Source: Acinetobacter sp.
Lineage (GTDB): Bacteria > Pseudomonadota > Gammaproteobacteria > Pseudomonadales > Moraxellaceae
Reading direction: 5' to 3'
Assembly (NCBI GenBank): GCA_030523805.1
Contig: JAUNHS010000011.1
Location: forward strand, 11,116 to 18,595
DNA: 7,480 bases
Made by a program: the position numbers and the translations under genes. This document shows, in pieces, positions 1 to 6,950 of the stretch (its first letter is position 1; every line of letters starts with the position of its first letter). The notes beneath the pieces were generated by a model. The model saw nothing but the letters and a program-made list of their open reading frames with translations, was not told the origin of the DNA and searched no databases.

Positions 1-648
1 AAAAAAGAATTAAACCAATTCAAACAACAGCTACAACGTGCCGAGCAAGAACAACAACTTGCAGAACAACACGCCCAACTTGCCGAGCAAAATAGCGAAC
101 AGCAACTTTTTGCTCAAGCCATGCAAGGCGTAAAACCTTTAGCAAACAGCAATCAAGCCCAAATCCAACGCCCACGCCAACAGCGATTAAACGAGCAAAT
201 TTTGGCACGCCGTGCGGCAGCAGTAGGCATTACCGAGCAAGAAAGTGAAATATTGTCTGATACACAAGCCATGCTCAATCCAGTTGGTACACACGAAGTA
301 TTAAGCTATCGTATTCGCACCTTGCAAGATAAAGTATTTGATGACCTAAAAACAGGCAAAATGCCGTGGTTTGAAGCCGTGGATTTACACGGTTGCACGG
401 TGGAGCAGGCTCGTAGTGCGGTATTGCAAATTATTCAAATGGCAAAAGATGAAAATCAAACCGTATTGAAAATTGTGCATGGTAAAGGTGGCGAAACTGG
501 AACATTAAAAACCTATGTCAATGGTTGGTTACGTCAGCATAGAGATGTATTAGCCTTTGTTTCTGCACCGAGCAATCAAGGGGGTTCTGGGGCAGTTTTA
601 GTGTTGATTAAACGTGCGAGTAGAAATCAAGAAAAATCAATATCTTAA
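1..648 (+). CDS. Smr-domain protein (SmrA/SmrB-like putative endonuclease), 5' end missing
   Basis: The reading frame is open from the left edge to the TAA at 646-648, so the true start lies outside the window; the first in-frame ATG (121) is internal. The visible 215 codons begin with a glutamine-rich, charged stretch (nt 1-110, repeated L-A-E-Q units). A short F-x-x-A-M-x-G-V-K-P-L segment follows, typical of the region before the Smr domain in SmrA/SmrB-type proteins. The Smr domain carries both signature motifs: DLHG (nt 382-393) and HGKG (nt 478-489), plus a terminal GGSGAVLVLI stretch. Smr domains are known from MutS2 C-termini and stand-alone proteins, where they bind or nick nucleic acid; SmrB in E. 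coli cleaves mRNA at collided ribosomes. Which role applies here cannot be told from sequence. A separate promoter for folE follows, so the two genes are probably not one operon. Confidence 0.88.
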   Translation, partial: KKELNQFKQQLQRAEQEQQLAEQHAQLAEQNSEQQLFAQAMQGVKPLANSNQAQIQRPRQQRLNEQILARRAAAVGITEQESEILSDTQAMLNPVGTHEVLSYRIRTLQDKVFDDLKTGKMPWFEAVDLHGCTVEQARSAVLQIIQMAKDENQTVLKIVHGKGGETGTLKTYVNGWLRQHRDVLAFVSAPSNQGGSGAVLVLIKRASRNQEKSIS

Positions 649-702
649 ATCATTGTTTGAATGCTTTATAAGATTGCCCACACAAATGGCTCAAATTCAA
701 CA

Positions 703-731
703 TTTAAATCTGAAAGGGCTTCTGTTATAAT
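703..731 (+). promoter_or_regulatory. Predicted sigma70 promoter of folE
   Basis: A perfect -10 hexamer TATAAT (726-731) lies 17 bp downstream of TTTAAA (703-708, four of six matches to TTGACA). Transcription would start near 738, giving a leader of about 27 nt before the folE start at 765. Position, spacing and the perfect -10 make this one of the better promoter calls in the window. Confidence 0.6.
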
Positions 732-742
732 AACCCTTTTTT
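713..742 (+). terminator. Possible weak terminator of the Smr gene, overlapping the folE promoter
   Basis: AAAGGG (713-718) can pair with CCCTTT (734-739), followed by a short T-run ending at 742. The stem is only 6 bp and the loop 15 nt, and it contains the folE -10 box. It may be a poor terminator for the upstream gene or a chance inverted repeat. Confidence 0.25.
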
Positions 743-764
743 AAGCAAGACTTTAGCCGATAAT

Positions 765-1325
765 ATGCCAATTTTACCTATGTCTCAATCATATGCCGAA
801 CTTCTCACCGCTGTTGGGGAAGATGTTCATCGTGCAGGTTTAAAAGATACGCCACAGCGAGCTGCCAAAGCGTTTCAATATTTAACATCAGGTTATCAGC
901 AAGATTTAACACAAATTTGTAATGATGCGGTTTTCCCTTCTGAAAATCGTGAGATGGTATTGGTTAAAAATATTGAATTTTATTCATTGTGTGAGCATCA
1001 TTTGTTGCCATTTTACGGTAAGGTGCATATTGCGTATTTGCCTGAAGGGCAGGTGTTGGGCTTATCAAAATTTGCACGCATTACTGAAATGTTTGCTCGT
1101 CGTTTGCAAATTCAAGAAAATCTAACACAACAAATCGCCCAAGCAGTGCAAGAAATTACACAAGCTCGTGGTGTGGCTGTGGTGATTGATTCAGCACATA
1201 TGTGCATGATGATGCGTGGAGTAGAAAAGCAAGGTTCAACTACTCGCACAGTATCATTTTTAGGCGATTTTAAAACGGATAAAGACGCACGCCATGAGTT
1301 TTTAATGGCAGTGCCTGAGCAATAA
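765..1325 (+). CDS. folE: GTP cyclohydrolase I (FolE)
   Basis: Catalyses GTP to 7,8-dihydroneopterin triphosphate plus formate, the first step of tetrahydrofolate synthesis; a cytosolic homo-oligomer with one zinc per active site. The 186-residue protein has the family core. The motif [10 protein letters not shown] supplies zinc ligands C76 and H79 and catalytic H78. [10 protein letters not shown] supplies H145 and the third zinc ligand C147. GLSKFARI and [13 protein letters not shown] are also conserved family blocks. With all three zinc ligands present it is the zinc-dependent type IA, not the FolE2 type. Two starts are possible: ATG 765 (used here) and ATG 780, which gives MSQSYAELL and matches the usual N-terminus of short bacterial FolE proteins better from memory. 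Neither has a convincing Shine-Dalgarno sequence, so the start is unsettled by 5 codons. Confidence 0.95.
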   Translation: MPILPMSQSYAELLTAVGEDVHRAGLKDTPQRAAKAFQYLTSGYQQDLTQICNDAVFPSENREMVLVKNIEFYSLCEHHLLPFYGKVHIAYLPEGQVLGLSKFARITEMFARRLQIQENLTQQIAQAVQEITQARGVAVVIDSAHMCMMMRGVEKQGSTTRTVSFLGDFKTDKDARHEFLMAVPEQ

Positions 1326-1391
1326 TTCAGCTAATTTTTTGTTTTTTGTAAAATATAGCACGATTTTACGAGAGATTGTTTACAATATTAG

Positions 1392-1421
1392 GCGTGTGGT
1401 TGGTCGCACGCTTTTATTTTT
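1392..1421 (+). terminator. Predicted intrinsic terminator of folE
   Basis: GCGTG (1392-1396) pairs with CACGC (1407-1411), with one further T-G wobble pair, leaving a short loop; the tail is TTTTATTTTTT. It lies about 65 bp after the folE stop. The stem is short but GC-rich and the T-tract is good. Confidence 0.55.
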
Positions 1422-1427
1422 TATAAT
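1400..1427 (+). promoter_or_regulatory. Predicted promoter of the M15-type lipoprotein gene
   Basis: A perfect TATAAT (1422-1427) lies directly after the T-tract of the folE terminator. Its best -35 is TTGGTC (1400-1405, only three of six matches, 16-bp spacer), inside the terminator stem. The start site would be near 1434, giving a leader of about 12 nt before ATG 1446. The -10 is good and the -35 poor; the surrounding AT-rich sequence makes a chance match possible. Confidence 0.4.
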
Positions 1428-1445
1428 TTTTGATGGTGTAGCAAT

Positions 1446-2210
1446 ATGCAAAATAAAATGATAACAATCGCACTGCTTGGTAGTGCATTCGCCTTGGCTG
1501 CCTGCCAGCATTCTGCACCGACACCTACGAAAAAGCCACACGGCAAGCAAAGTGCAATGGGGCAACAGCCAGTTGTCGTTGCACCTAAAGCTACTACGCC
1601 ATTGCCGACGTTTAAACCCATTCAACGTCCAATAAAAACAGTCCCTGCATCATTTGTTACTTGGTTATCGCAAGGGGACAATCGCCAGCAAGCTCAAGAA
1701 TATTATCAATATTTATTGCAAAACCATGTGGCAAATATTGTGCCAATGTCGGAATTGTTGCGTACAGCACGCTCATGGCAAGAGTGTGGGCGTTCGGAAT
1801 ATGCTGTGCCTAGCCGAGAATTGTGGCAAAATTCAATTTCTACACTCAAAGTATTTAACTATTTGGTTTCTATGAATATTTTGACAGATTTTGAAGTTAC
1901 ATCGGTTTATCGTGATGTGCCACTCAATGAATGTGCTGGCGGTGCAAAATCATCAAAGCATATTTTTAATGCAGCGATTGATTTCCGTTTAGGTTCAGAG
2001 TATCCAAGCATTGAAGAAATTCATCAGATTGAGCAAACGAAAAATAAATTATGCCATTTTTGGATTCAGCATGGTGCAGCATTAGATATGGGCTTGGGTG
2101 TGTATCGTTCAGGGCAAATTCATATTGATACGCAAGGTTTCCGCACTTGGGGGCCTGATTTAACCAAAGTATCATCACCATGTTATTTCTTATTGCCACC
2201 AAGTGTGTGA
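1446..2210 (+). CDS. Lipoprotein with M15-type (D-Ala-D-Ala carboxypeptidase-like) zinc peptidase domain
   Basis: 254 residues. The N-terminus is a lipoprotein signal peptide: basic start, hydrophobic run, lipobox L17-A18-A19-C20. Next is a Pro/Thr/Lys-rich linker (about 21-65) and then a globular domain. The C-terminal part shows the metal-site pattern of M15-like peptidases: SxHxxxxAxD (S170, H172, A177, D179) and a later HID (H226, D228) in the context of G-V-Y-x-S-G-x-I-H-I-D-T-x-G-x-R-x-W. In M15 families these His and Asp residues hold zinc, and the enzymes cut peptidoglycan stem peptides. A role in cell-wall trimming or remodelling from the outer membrane is inferred. The usual Gly of HxxGxAxD is Asn177-1 (N176) here. 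Four cysteines (114, 163, 203, 246) in the exported domain could form disulfides. ATG 1446 has a weak GGTG seven bases upstream. An extensin-like or non-catalytic member is the alternative. Confidence 0.78.
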   Translation: MQNKMITIALLGSAFALAACQHSAPTPTKKPHGKQSAMGQQPVVVAPKATTPLPTFKPIQRPIKTVPASFVTWLSQGDNRQQAQEYYQYLLQNHVANIVPMSELLRTARSWQECGRSEYAVPSRELWQNSISTLKVFNYLVSMNILTDFEVTSVYRDVPLNECAGGAKSSKHIFNAAIDFRLGSEYPSIEEIHQIEQTKNKLCHFWIQHGAALDMGLGVYRSGQIHIDTQGFRTWGPDLTKVSSPCYFLLPPSV

Positions 2211-2238
2211 TGAATATGTGATTAAATTGTAAGCATTA

Positions 2239-2267
2239 AAAAAAGTCGCTGTCATAGCGACTTTTTT
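2239..2267. terminator. Bidirectional intrinsic terminator between the lipoprotein gene and trxB
   Basis: A perfect 12-bp stem (AAAAAAGTCGCT with AGCGACTTTTTT) around the 5-nt loop GTCAT. The A-tract on one side and T-tract on the other let it work in both directions. Flanking AAGCA (2231) and TGCTT (2270-2274) can extend the pairing. It sits between two convergent genes, exactly where a shared terminator is expected. Confidence 0.93.
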
Positions 2268-2288
2268 ATTGCTTATGCTCGGTATGTT

Positions 2289-3281
<993 letters not shown>

Positions 3282-3368
3282 TTACGTTAGAAATGCTATG
3301 CTTTAGATGATGAAAGCGATATAGATATTTTCAATGTAGAACATTGGCAATGCAAACGATAGACAATA

Positions 3369-3404
3369 AAAATCCCATCATGTTCAGCAACATCATGGGA
3401 TTTT
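3369..3404 (-). terminator. Intrinsic terminator of the Ala/Lys-rich protein gene
   Basis: Arms 3369-3384 and 3389-3404 pair over 16 positions with a single mismatch around a 4-nt loop (CAGC). Read on the minus strand, the stem ends in a T-rich tail (ATTTTTATTG). It lies 18 bp beyond the stop of the gene ending at 3422. The plus strand also ends in TTTT, so it may act weakly both ways. Confidence 0.88.
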
Positions 3405-3421
3405 GTGTGCTTAATCAATCC

Positions 3422-3835
3422 TTATTGGCTGATTGATTGTTGCACCATATCTTTCGCTTTTTGCTGTTTTTCAGCGGCTTTTTTGGCACGTTTGGCAGCT
3501 TTTTCAGCTTTCTTTTGCTGTTTTTTAGCTGCTTTTTCAGCTTTTTTCGCAGCTTTATCTGCTTTACGCTGTGCTTTCTCAGCTTTCTTTTCAGCTTTTT
3601 CGGCTGCTTTGTCCGCTTTTTGTGAGCTTGCAATCGCTTTTTCAGCTTGGTTTACTGCTGAGATATTTGCGTTTGATGTTTGTGCTTGTGCTTCAGCAAT
3701 TGCTTTTGCTTGGTCAAACGTTAAAGGTTGTGCAGGTATTGGTTGTACTGGTGTTTTTACTGTTGTATCAGCAAAAACCATGTTCGATGCCAAACTCAAT
3801 GCTACTGTTGCAGCAACTGCTTTTAAATTAAACAT
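3422..3835 (-). CDS. Exported Ala/Lys-rich heptad-repeat protein, function unknown
   Basis: I do not recognise a named family. The start is placed at ATG 3833-3835, because AGGA stands seven bases before it; an ATG two codons earlier (3839-3841) overlaps too closely with the same ribosome site. This gives 137 residues. Residues 1-22 form a signal peptide (MFNLK, hydrophobic core, cleavage site VFA before D). A Pro/Gln/Ala-rich segment follows to about residue 70. Residues 73-128 are almost entirely Lys, Ala and Glu, predicted as one long helix; the first five heptads have the form K-A-x-K-x-(A/x)-(E/D), with Ala at both core positions. There is no membrane segment or Cys beyond the signal. 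It resembles TolA-type helical spacers or histone-H1-like tails in composition only; the signal peptide argues for a periplasmic or surface location. It forms its own transcription unit. Confidence 0.85.
   Translation of the reverse strand: MFNLKAVAATVALSLASNMVFADTTVKTPVQPIPAQPLTFDQAKAIAEAQAQTSNANISAVNQAEKAIASSQKADKAAEKAEKKAEKAQRKADKAAKKAEKAAKKQQKKAEKAAKRAKKAAEKQQKAKDMVQQSISQ
3515..3619 (-). repeat. In-frame 21-bp degenerate tandem repeat (five units)
   Basis: Five back-to-back 7-codon units inside the Ala/Lys-rich gene encode KADKAAE, KAEKKAE, KAQRKAD, KAAKKAE and KAAKKQQ. The copies are diverged at DNA level but stay in frame and keep Ala at positions 2 and mostly 6. A less regular continuation runs to about 3450. 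Confidence 0.8.
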
Positions 3836-3869
3836 TGTCATATCCTATACATCATGAGAACGAAATTTG

Positions 3870-3899
3870 ATTATATCTGAACAAATGCATATAAAACAA
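3870..3899 (-). promoter_or_regulatory. Predicted promoter of the Ala/Lys-rich protein gene
   Basis: On the minus strand a perfect TATAAT (3870-3875) lies 18 bp after TTGTTT (3894-3899, three of six matches). Transcription would begin near 3863, about 28 nt before the start codon at 3835. It lies just after the terminator of the upstream small gene, supporting a separate unit. Confidence 0.6.
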
Positions 3900-3923
3900 G
3901 CATGATGATTAATTTTAGGCAAT

Positions 3924-3950
3924 AAAAAAAGTACGCTATAAGCGTACTTT
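3924..3950 (-). terminator. Intrinsic terminator of the Lys/Gln/Pro-rich protein gene
   Basis: Perfect 10-bp stem (3928-3937 with 3941-3950, AAAGTACGCT against AGCGTACTTT) with an ATA loop. On the minus strand it runs into seven T residues. It lies 33 bp after the stop of the gene ending at 3983. Confidence 0.9.
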
Positions 3951-3982
3951 GGTTTGAACAATCTTGATAAGATTGCAAGCAA

Positions 3983-4222
3983 TTAGCGTTGCTGTGGTGC
4001 TTTAGGAGCTTTAGGCTTCGCTTTTTGCTTTTGTTTTTGCATTTTTGGTGCAGGTGCTTTTTTCTGAGCTTTTTTCGCAGGTTGAGCTTTTTGTTGTTTC
4101 GCTTGCATTTGCGGCTCAGGTTGTGGTTGTTTAGCAGGTTGTCTTTCTGGTGCTGCATGAGCTAAAGAAAACATTGAACCTACCATAAAGGTTGCTGCAG
4201 TAAAAAGTGCTTTTAATTTCAT
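3983..4222 (-). CDS. Small exported Lys/Gln/Pro-rich basic protein, Asr-like composition
   Basis: 79 residues with a clear signal peptide (MKLK, hydrophobic stretch, AHA cleavage site after residue 23). The mature part of 56 residues holds 14 Lys, 14 Gln, two Arg and only two Glu, with Ala and Pro making up most of the rest; it has no Cys, aromatic or hydrophobic core, so it should be disordered and strongly basic. GGAG eight bases before the ATG supports the start. Composition and layout recall the acid-shock protein Asr of enterobacteria (signal peptide plus a Lys/Ala/Gln/Pro-rich tail), but that is similarity of composition, not shown homology. A TATACT -10 candidate (4296-4301, minus strand) has no good -35. 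It lies directly upstream of the other basic exported protein on the same strand, each with its own terminator. Confidence 0.82.
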   Translation of the reverse strand: MKLKALFTAATFMVGSMFSLAHAAPERQPAKQPQPEPQMQAKQQKAQPAKKAQKKAPAPKMQKQKQKAKPKAPKAPQQR

Positions 4223-4329
4223 CGGAAATGCTCCAAAGTGATGAACCGAAGTTCGTTAAGTTTAAGAATAAAGTATGAATAAAATCTATGACGCTAGTAT
4301 AAGGAAAAGTGTGGGAGAAAAAATGGAGC

Positions 4330-4339
4330 ATTGTACAAT
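4330..4339. repeat. 10-bp perfect palindrome ATTGTACAAT
   Basis: A perfect palindrome lying about 110 bp upstream of the small basic protein gene (start 4222) and beyond its candidate -10. It could be a protein-binding site or chance; nothing else supports it. Confidence 0.25.
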
Positions 4340-4402
4340 ATACAGCTGTGTTTTATGGTGTTTTGTAAAGTTATCTGCATGATTTATTTATAGAAATGAA
4401 AT

Positions 4403-4422
4403 AATGATAACTAGTTATCATT
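4403..4422. repeat. 20-bp perfect palindrome at the 3' end of the zinc-ribbon Nudix gene
   Basis: AATGATAACTAGTTATCATT reads the same on both strands and covers the stop codon (4411-4413) of the Nudix gene. As RNA it could fold into an 8-bp stem with a CTAG loop, but no T-run follows on the minus strand, so it is a poor terminator. Its TGATAA/TTATCA halves resemble Fur-type sites, though the centre spacing differs from the usual 7-1-7 form. Confidence 0.5.
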
Positions 4423-4986
4423 CTTTAGTTGGTTGTAGAATTGCTGCGATGTTGCTAAATCAAAACTTTCTAAATGCACAGGCAGTTGTGCCAAATGCCG
4501 ATCGTGCAAATAATGTTCTAAAGTGCGAGCAATGCTTGGAAATGCTAGCTGTTGCCACGGGATTTCATCTATAGTAAATAAGCGAGTTTCTAAACTTTCT
4601 TCGCCATTGCCAAACGTGCCATGTTTGAGTTCTGCTTTAAACAAAACGTAAATATGTCCAACGTGTGTAATATTGTACAGGCAATACAACTGTTGAATAT
4701 CAATTTCTGCTTCAGCTTCTTCCCAACTTTCTCGTGCTGCTCCTTGCTCCATGGTTTCGCCAATTTCCAAATAGCCTGCAGGCAATGTCCATAAACCATA
4801 GCTAGGTTCAATGGCACGTTTACACAGCAAGATTTTTTGTTGATGCGTAATTAATGCACCACACACCATTTTAGGATTTTCATAATGAATAAAATCACAA
4901 TGTGTGCAAACATCTCGCACTGCATGATCTAATGCTGGAATACGCTTTTCGGTTGCATGACCGCAATTTTGACAAAACTTTGCCAT
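4411..4986 (-). CDS. Nudix hydrolase with N-terminal zinc ribbon
   Basis: 191 residues. An N-terminal zinc ribbon (C5-x2-C8 and C27-x2-C30) leads into a Nudix fold: VCGALITHQQKILLCKRA, then GLWTLPAGYLEIGET. The Nudix box spans residues 71-93 with G71, E77, R85, E86, E89 and E90 in place, so the metal-binding glutamates are present. The Gly near the end of the classical box (REUxEExGU) is Glu92 here. Nudix enzymes split nucleoside diphosphates linked to another group; the substrate cannot be told. NudC (NADH pyrophosphatase, NAD-cap removal) also has a zinc ribbon, but its SQPWPFPxS motif after the box is missing, so this is not NudC. AAGGA six bases before the ATG supports the start. It is divergent from a second Nudix gene and has its own promoter. 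Confidence 0.9.
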   Translation of the reverse strand: MAKFCQNCGHATEKRIPALDHAVRDVCTHCDFIHYENPKMVCGALITHQQKILLCKRAIEPSYGLWTLPAGYLEIGETMEQGAARESWEEAEAEIDIQQLYCLYNITHVGHIYVLFKAELKHGTFGNGEESLETRLFTIDEIPWQQLAFPSIARTLEHYLHDRHLAQLPVHLESFDLATSQQFYNQLKNDN

Positions 4987-5026
4987 AGGAAATCCTTGAT
5001 TGTTGGGTATGGCGAAACATCATTTA

Positions 5027-5055
5027 AGCATAGCGAAAATAATACATAATCTCAA
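5027..5055 (-). promoter_or_regulatory. Predicted promoter of the zinc-ribbon Nudix gene
   Basis: On the minus strand TTGAGA (5050-5055, five of six matches) is followed after 17 bp by TATGCT (5027-5032, four of six). The start site would be near 5020, about 34 nt before the ATG at 4986. Confidence 0.5.
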
Positions 5056-5111
5056 GTCTAAGCGATGAAAGATTGTCTAGCGATACAGTAAGTCAATGAA
5101 TAGACTATATT

Positions 5112-5139
5112 TTGCTAAAAAAGTGCGTTAATATAAAAT
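5112..5139 (+). promoter_or_regulatory. Predicted promoter of the NudL-type gene
   Basis: TTGCTA (5112-5117, four of six) and TAAAAT (5134-5139, five of six) are separated by 16 bp. Transcription would start near 5146, about 42 nt before ATG 5188. The area is AT-rich, so the -10 choice is not unique. Confidence 0.4.
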
Positions 5140-5187
5140 CAAAATGATGATTTTTTACCGTAATTTTATCCATCAGGCGTGCAAAAA

Positions 5188-5754
5188 ATGGCTTTAATCC
5201 AACGCTTACAACAGCATTTACAGTTTAACCCTTATCCAAGCATGGCAGATGCTGCAGTATTGATTGCCATTAGCCAAGAAGATGAACCACAAATTATTTT
5301 AACAAGACGAGCCAGTCATTTACATACGCACGCTGGGGAAGTGTCTTTACCAGGGGGCAAGCGAGAAGTCGGTGATGATGATGACAGCAGTGTCGCCTTA
5401 AGAGAAGCACAAGAAGAAATTGGCTTGACTGCTCAGCAAGTAACATTATTGGGCGAATTGCCGATGCAACAATCTAAACACGGCTTGAGTGTCAAGCCGA
5501 TTGTGGGTTTAGTTCCTGCTGATGTCGCATTATTTGCACAACCTGATGAAATTGAACGTATTTTTAAAGTAAAATTGCATGATGTAATGTATCAAGAGAT
5601 TACGCCTTATCAAATCACTTATGCCAATCAACAAATCCGTGTACCTAGTTTAATATTGGAAAATGAAATCATTTGGGGTTTAACTGCCAAAATTTTGGTG
5701 AGTTTGATGCAACATGGTTTACAGCACCATCGTGCATGGCCTTTGGTTTTGTAA
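5188..5754 (+). CDS. CoA pyrophosphatase-type Nudix hydrolase (NudL-like)
   Basis: 188 residues from ATG 5188. A GTG at 5179 would add three residues, but AGG (5175-5177) is one base from the GTG and ten from the ATG, so the ATG is preferred. The family marks of NudL/YeaB-type CoA diphosphatases are present: LTRRASHLHTHAGEVSLPGGK (about residues 38-58) just before the Nudix box, then ALREAQEEIGL (70-80), followed by KPIVGLVP and near the C-terminus IWGLTAKIL. Fourteen residues separate the GG from the RE, as I recall for E. coli NudL. Such enzymes cut CoA or oxidised CoA to 3',5'-ADP and phosphopantetheine in the presence of Mg or Mn; the CoA activity here is inferred from the family motif. 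It is transcribed away from the zinc-ribbon Nudix gene and followed after 161 bp by pheS. Confidence 0.9.
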   Translation: MALIQRLQQHLQFNPYPSMADAAVLIAISQEDEPQIILTRRASHLHTHAGEVSLPGGKREVGDDDDSSVALREAQEEIGLTAQQVTLLGELPMQQSKHGLSVKPIVGLVPADVALFAQPDEIERIFKVKLHDVMYQEITPYQITYANQQIRVPSLILENEIIWGLTAKILVSLMQHGLQHHRAWPLVL

Positions 5755-5865
5755 ATGTTGTTGTGTTAGATAAAATTTAGCACAAATTTTCAGCAAAATA
5801 AGCCATTTGATACAGATAAAAAGATGATAAAATCCTGTAAAAAATGCTACTTTTTGGAAAAAATC

Positions 5866-5874
5866 TGTTAAAAT
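5866..5874 (+). promoter_or_regulatory. Candidate extended -10 promoter of pheST
   Basis: TG-T-TAAAAT (5866-5874) fits an extended -10 element without a good -35; the start would be near 5881, about 35 nt before pheS. A second option upstream is TTGATA (5807-5812) with TAAAAT (5828-5833) at a short 15-bp spacing. The 5755-5915 gap is very AT-rich and I cannot choose firmly between them. Confidence 0.35.
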
Positions 5875-5876
5875 AA

Positions 5877-6896
<1,020 letters not shown>

Positions 6897-6950
6897 TCTC
6901 AGTGCAGAATAGGTTTTGATTTAAATCATAGAGATTTACGAGTTATAACA

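Noticed and set aside
20..208. Minus-strand frame opposite the Smr gene
   Set aside because: Antisense of Gln/Glu/Ala codons; the plus frame holds a recognised domain.
922..1125. Plus-strand frame inside folE
   Set aside because: Out-of-frame shadow of folE with no family features.
3415..3633. Lys-rich overlapping minus-strand frame
   Set aside because: Frame shadow of the same A-rich repeat, with no signal peptide or ribosome site.
3405..3857. Long plus-strand frame coding a Phe/Ala/Cys-rich hydrophobic protein opposite the Ala/Lys-rich gene
   Set aside because: It is the antisense of Lys/Ala codons (TTT, GCT), which gives a mock membrane protein. The minus frame has a signal peptide, a ribosome site, a promoter and a terminator; this one has none.
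5171..5185. 15-bp exact repeat CATCAGGCGTGCAAA, also at 6421-6435
   Set aside because: One copy codes a conserved PheS motif (SGVQ), the other spans the start of the NudL-type gene; two copies in unlike contexts look like chance.
5762..5782. Hairpin GTGTTA/TTAGCAC after the NudL-type gene as a terminator
   Set aside because: Six pairs including a wobble, and no proper T-run after it.
5844..5876. Ten-codon open frame (M-L-L-F-G-K-N-L-L-K) upstream of pheS, a possible pheM-like leader peptide
   Set aside because: It has only one Phe codon, no clear ribosome site, and overlaps the best -10 candidate.
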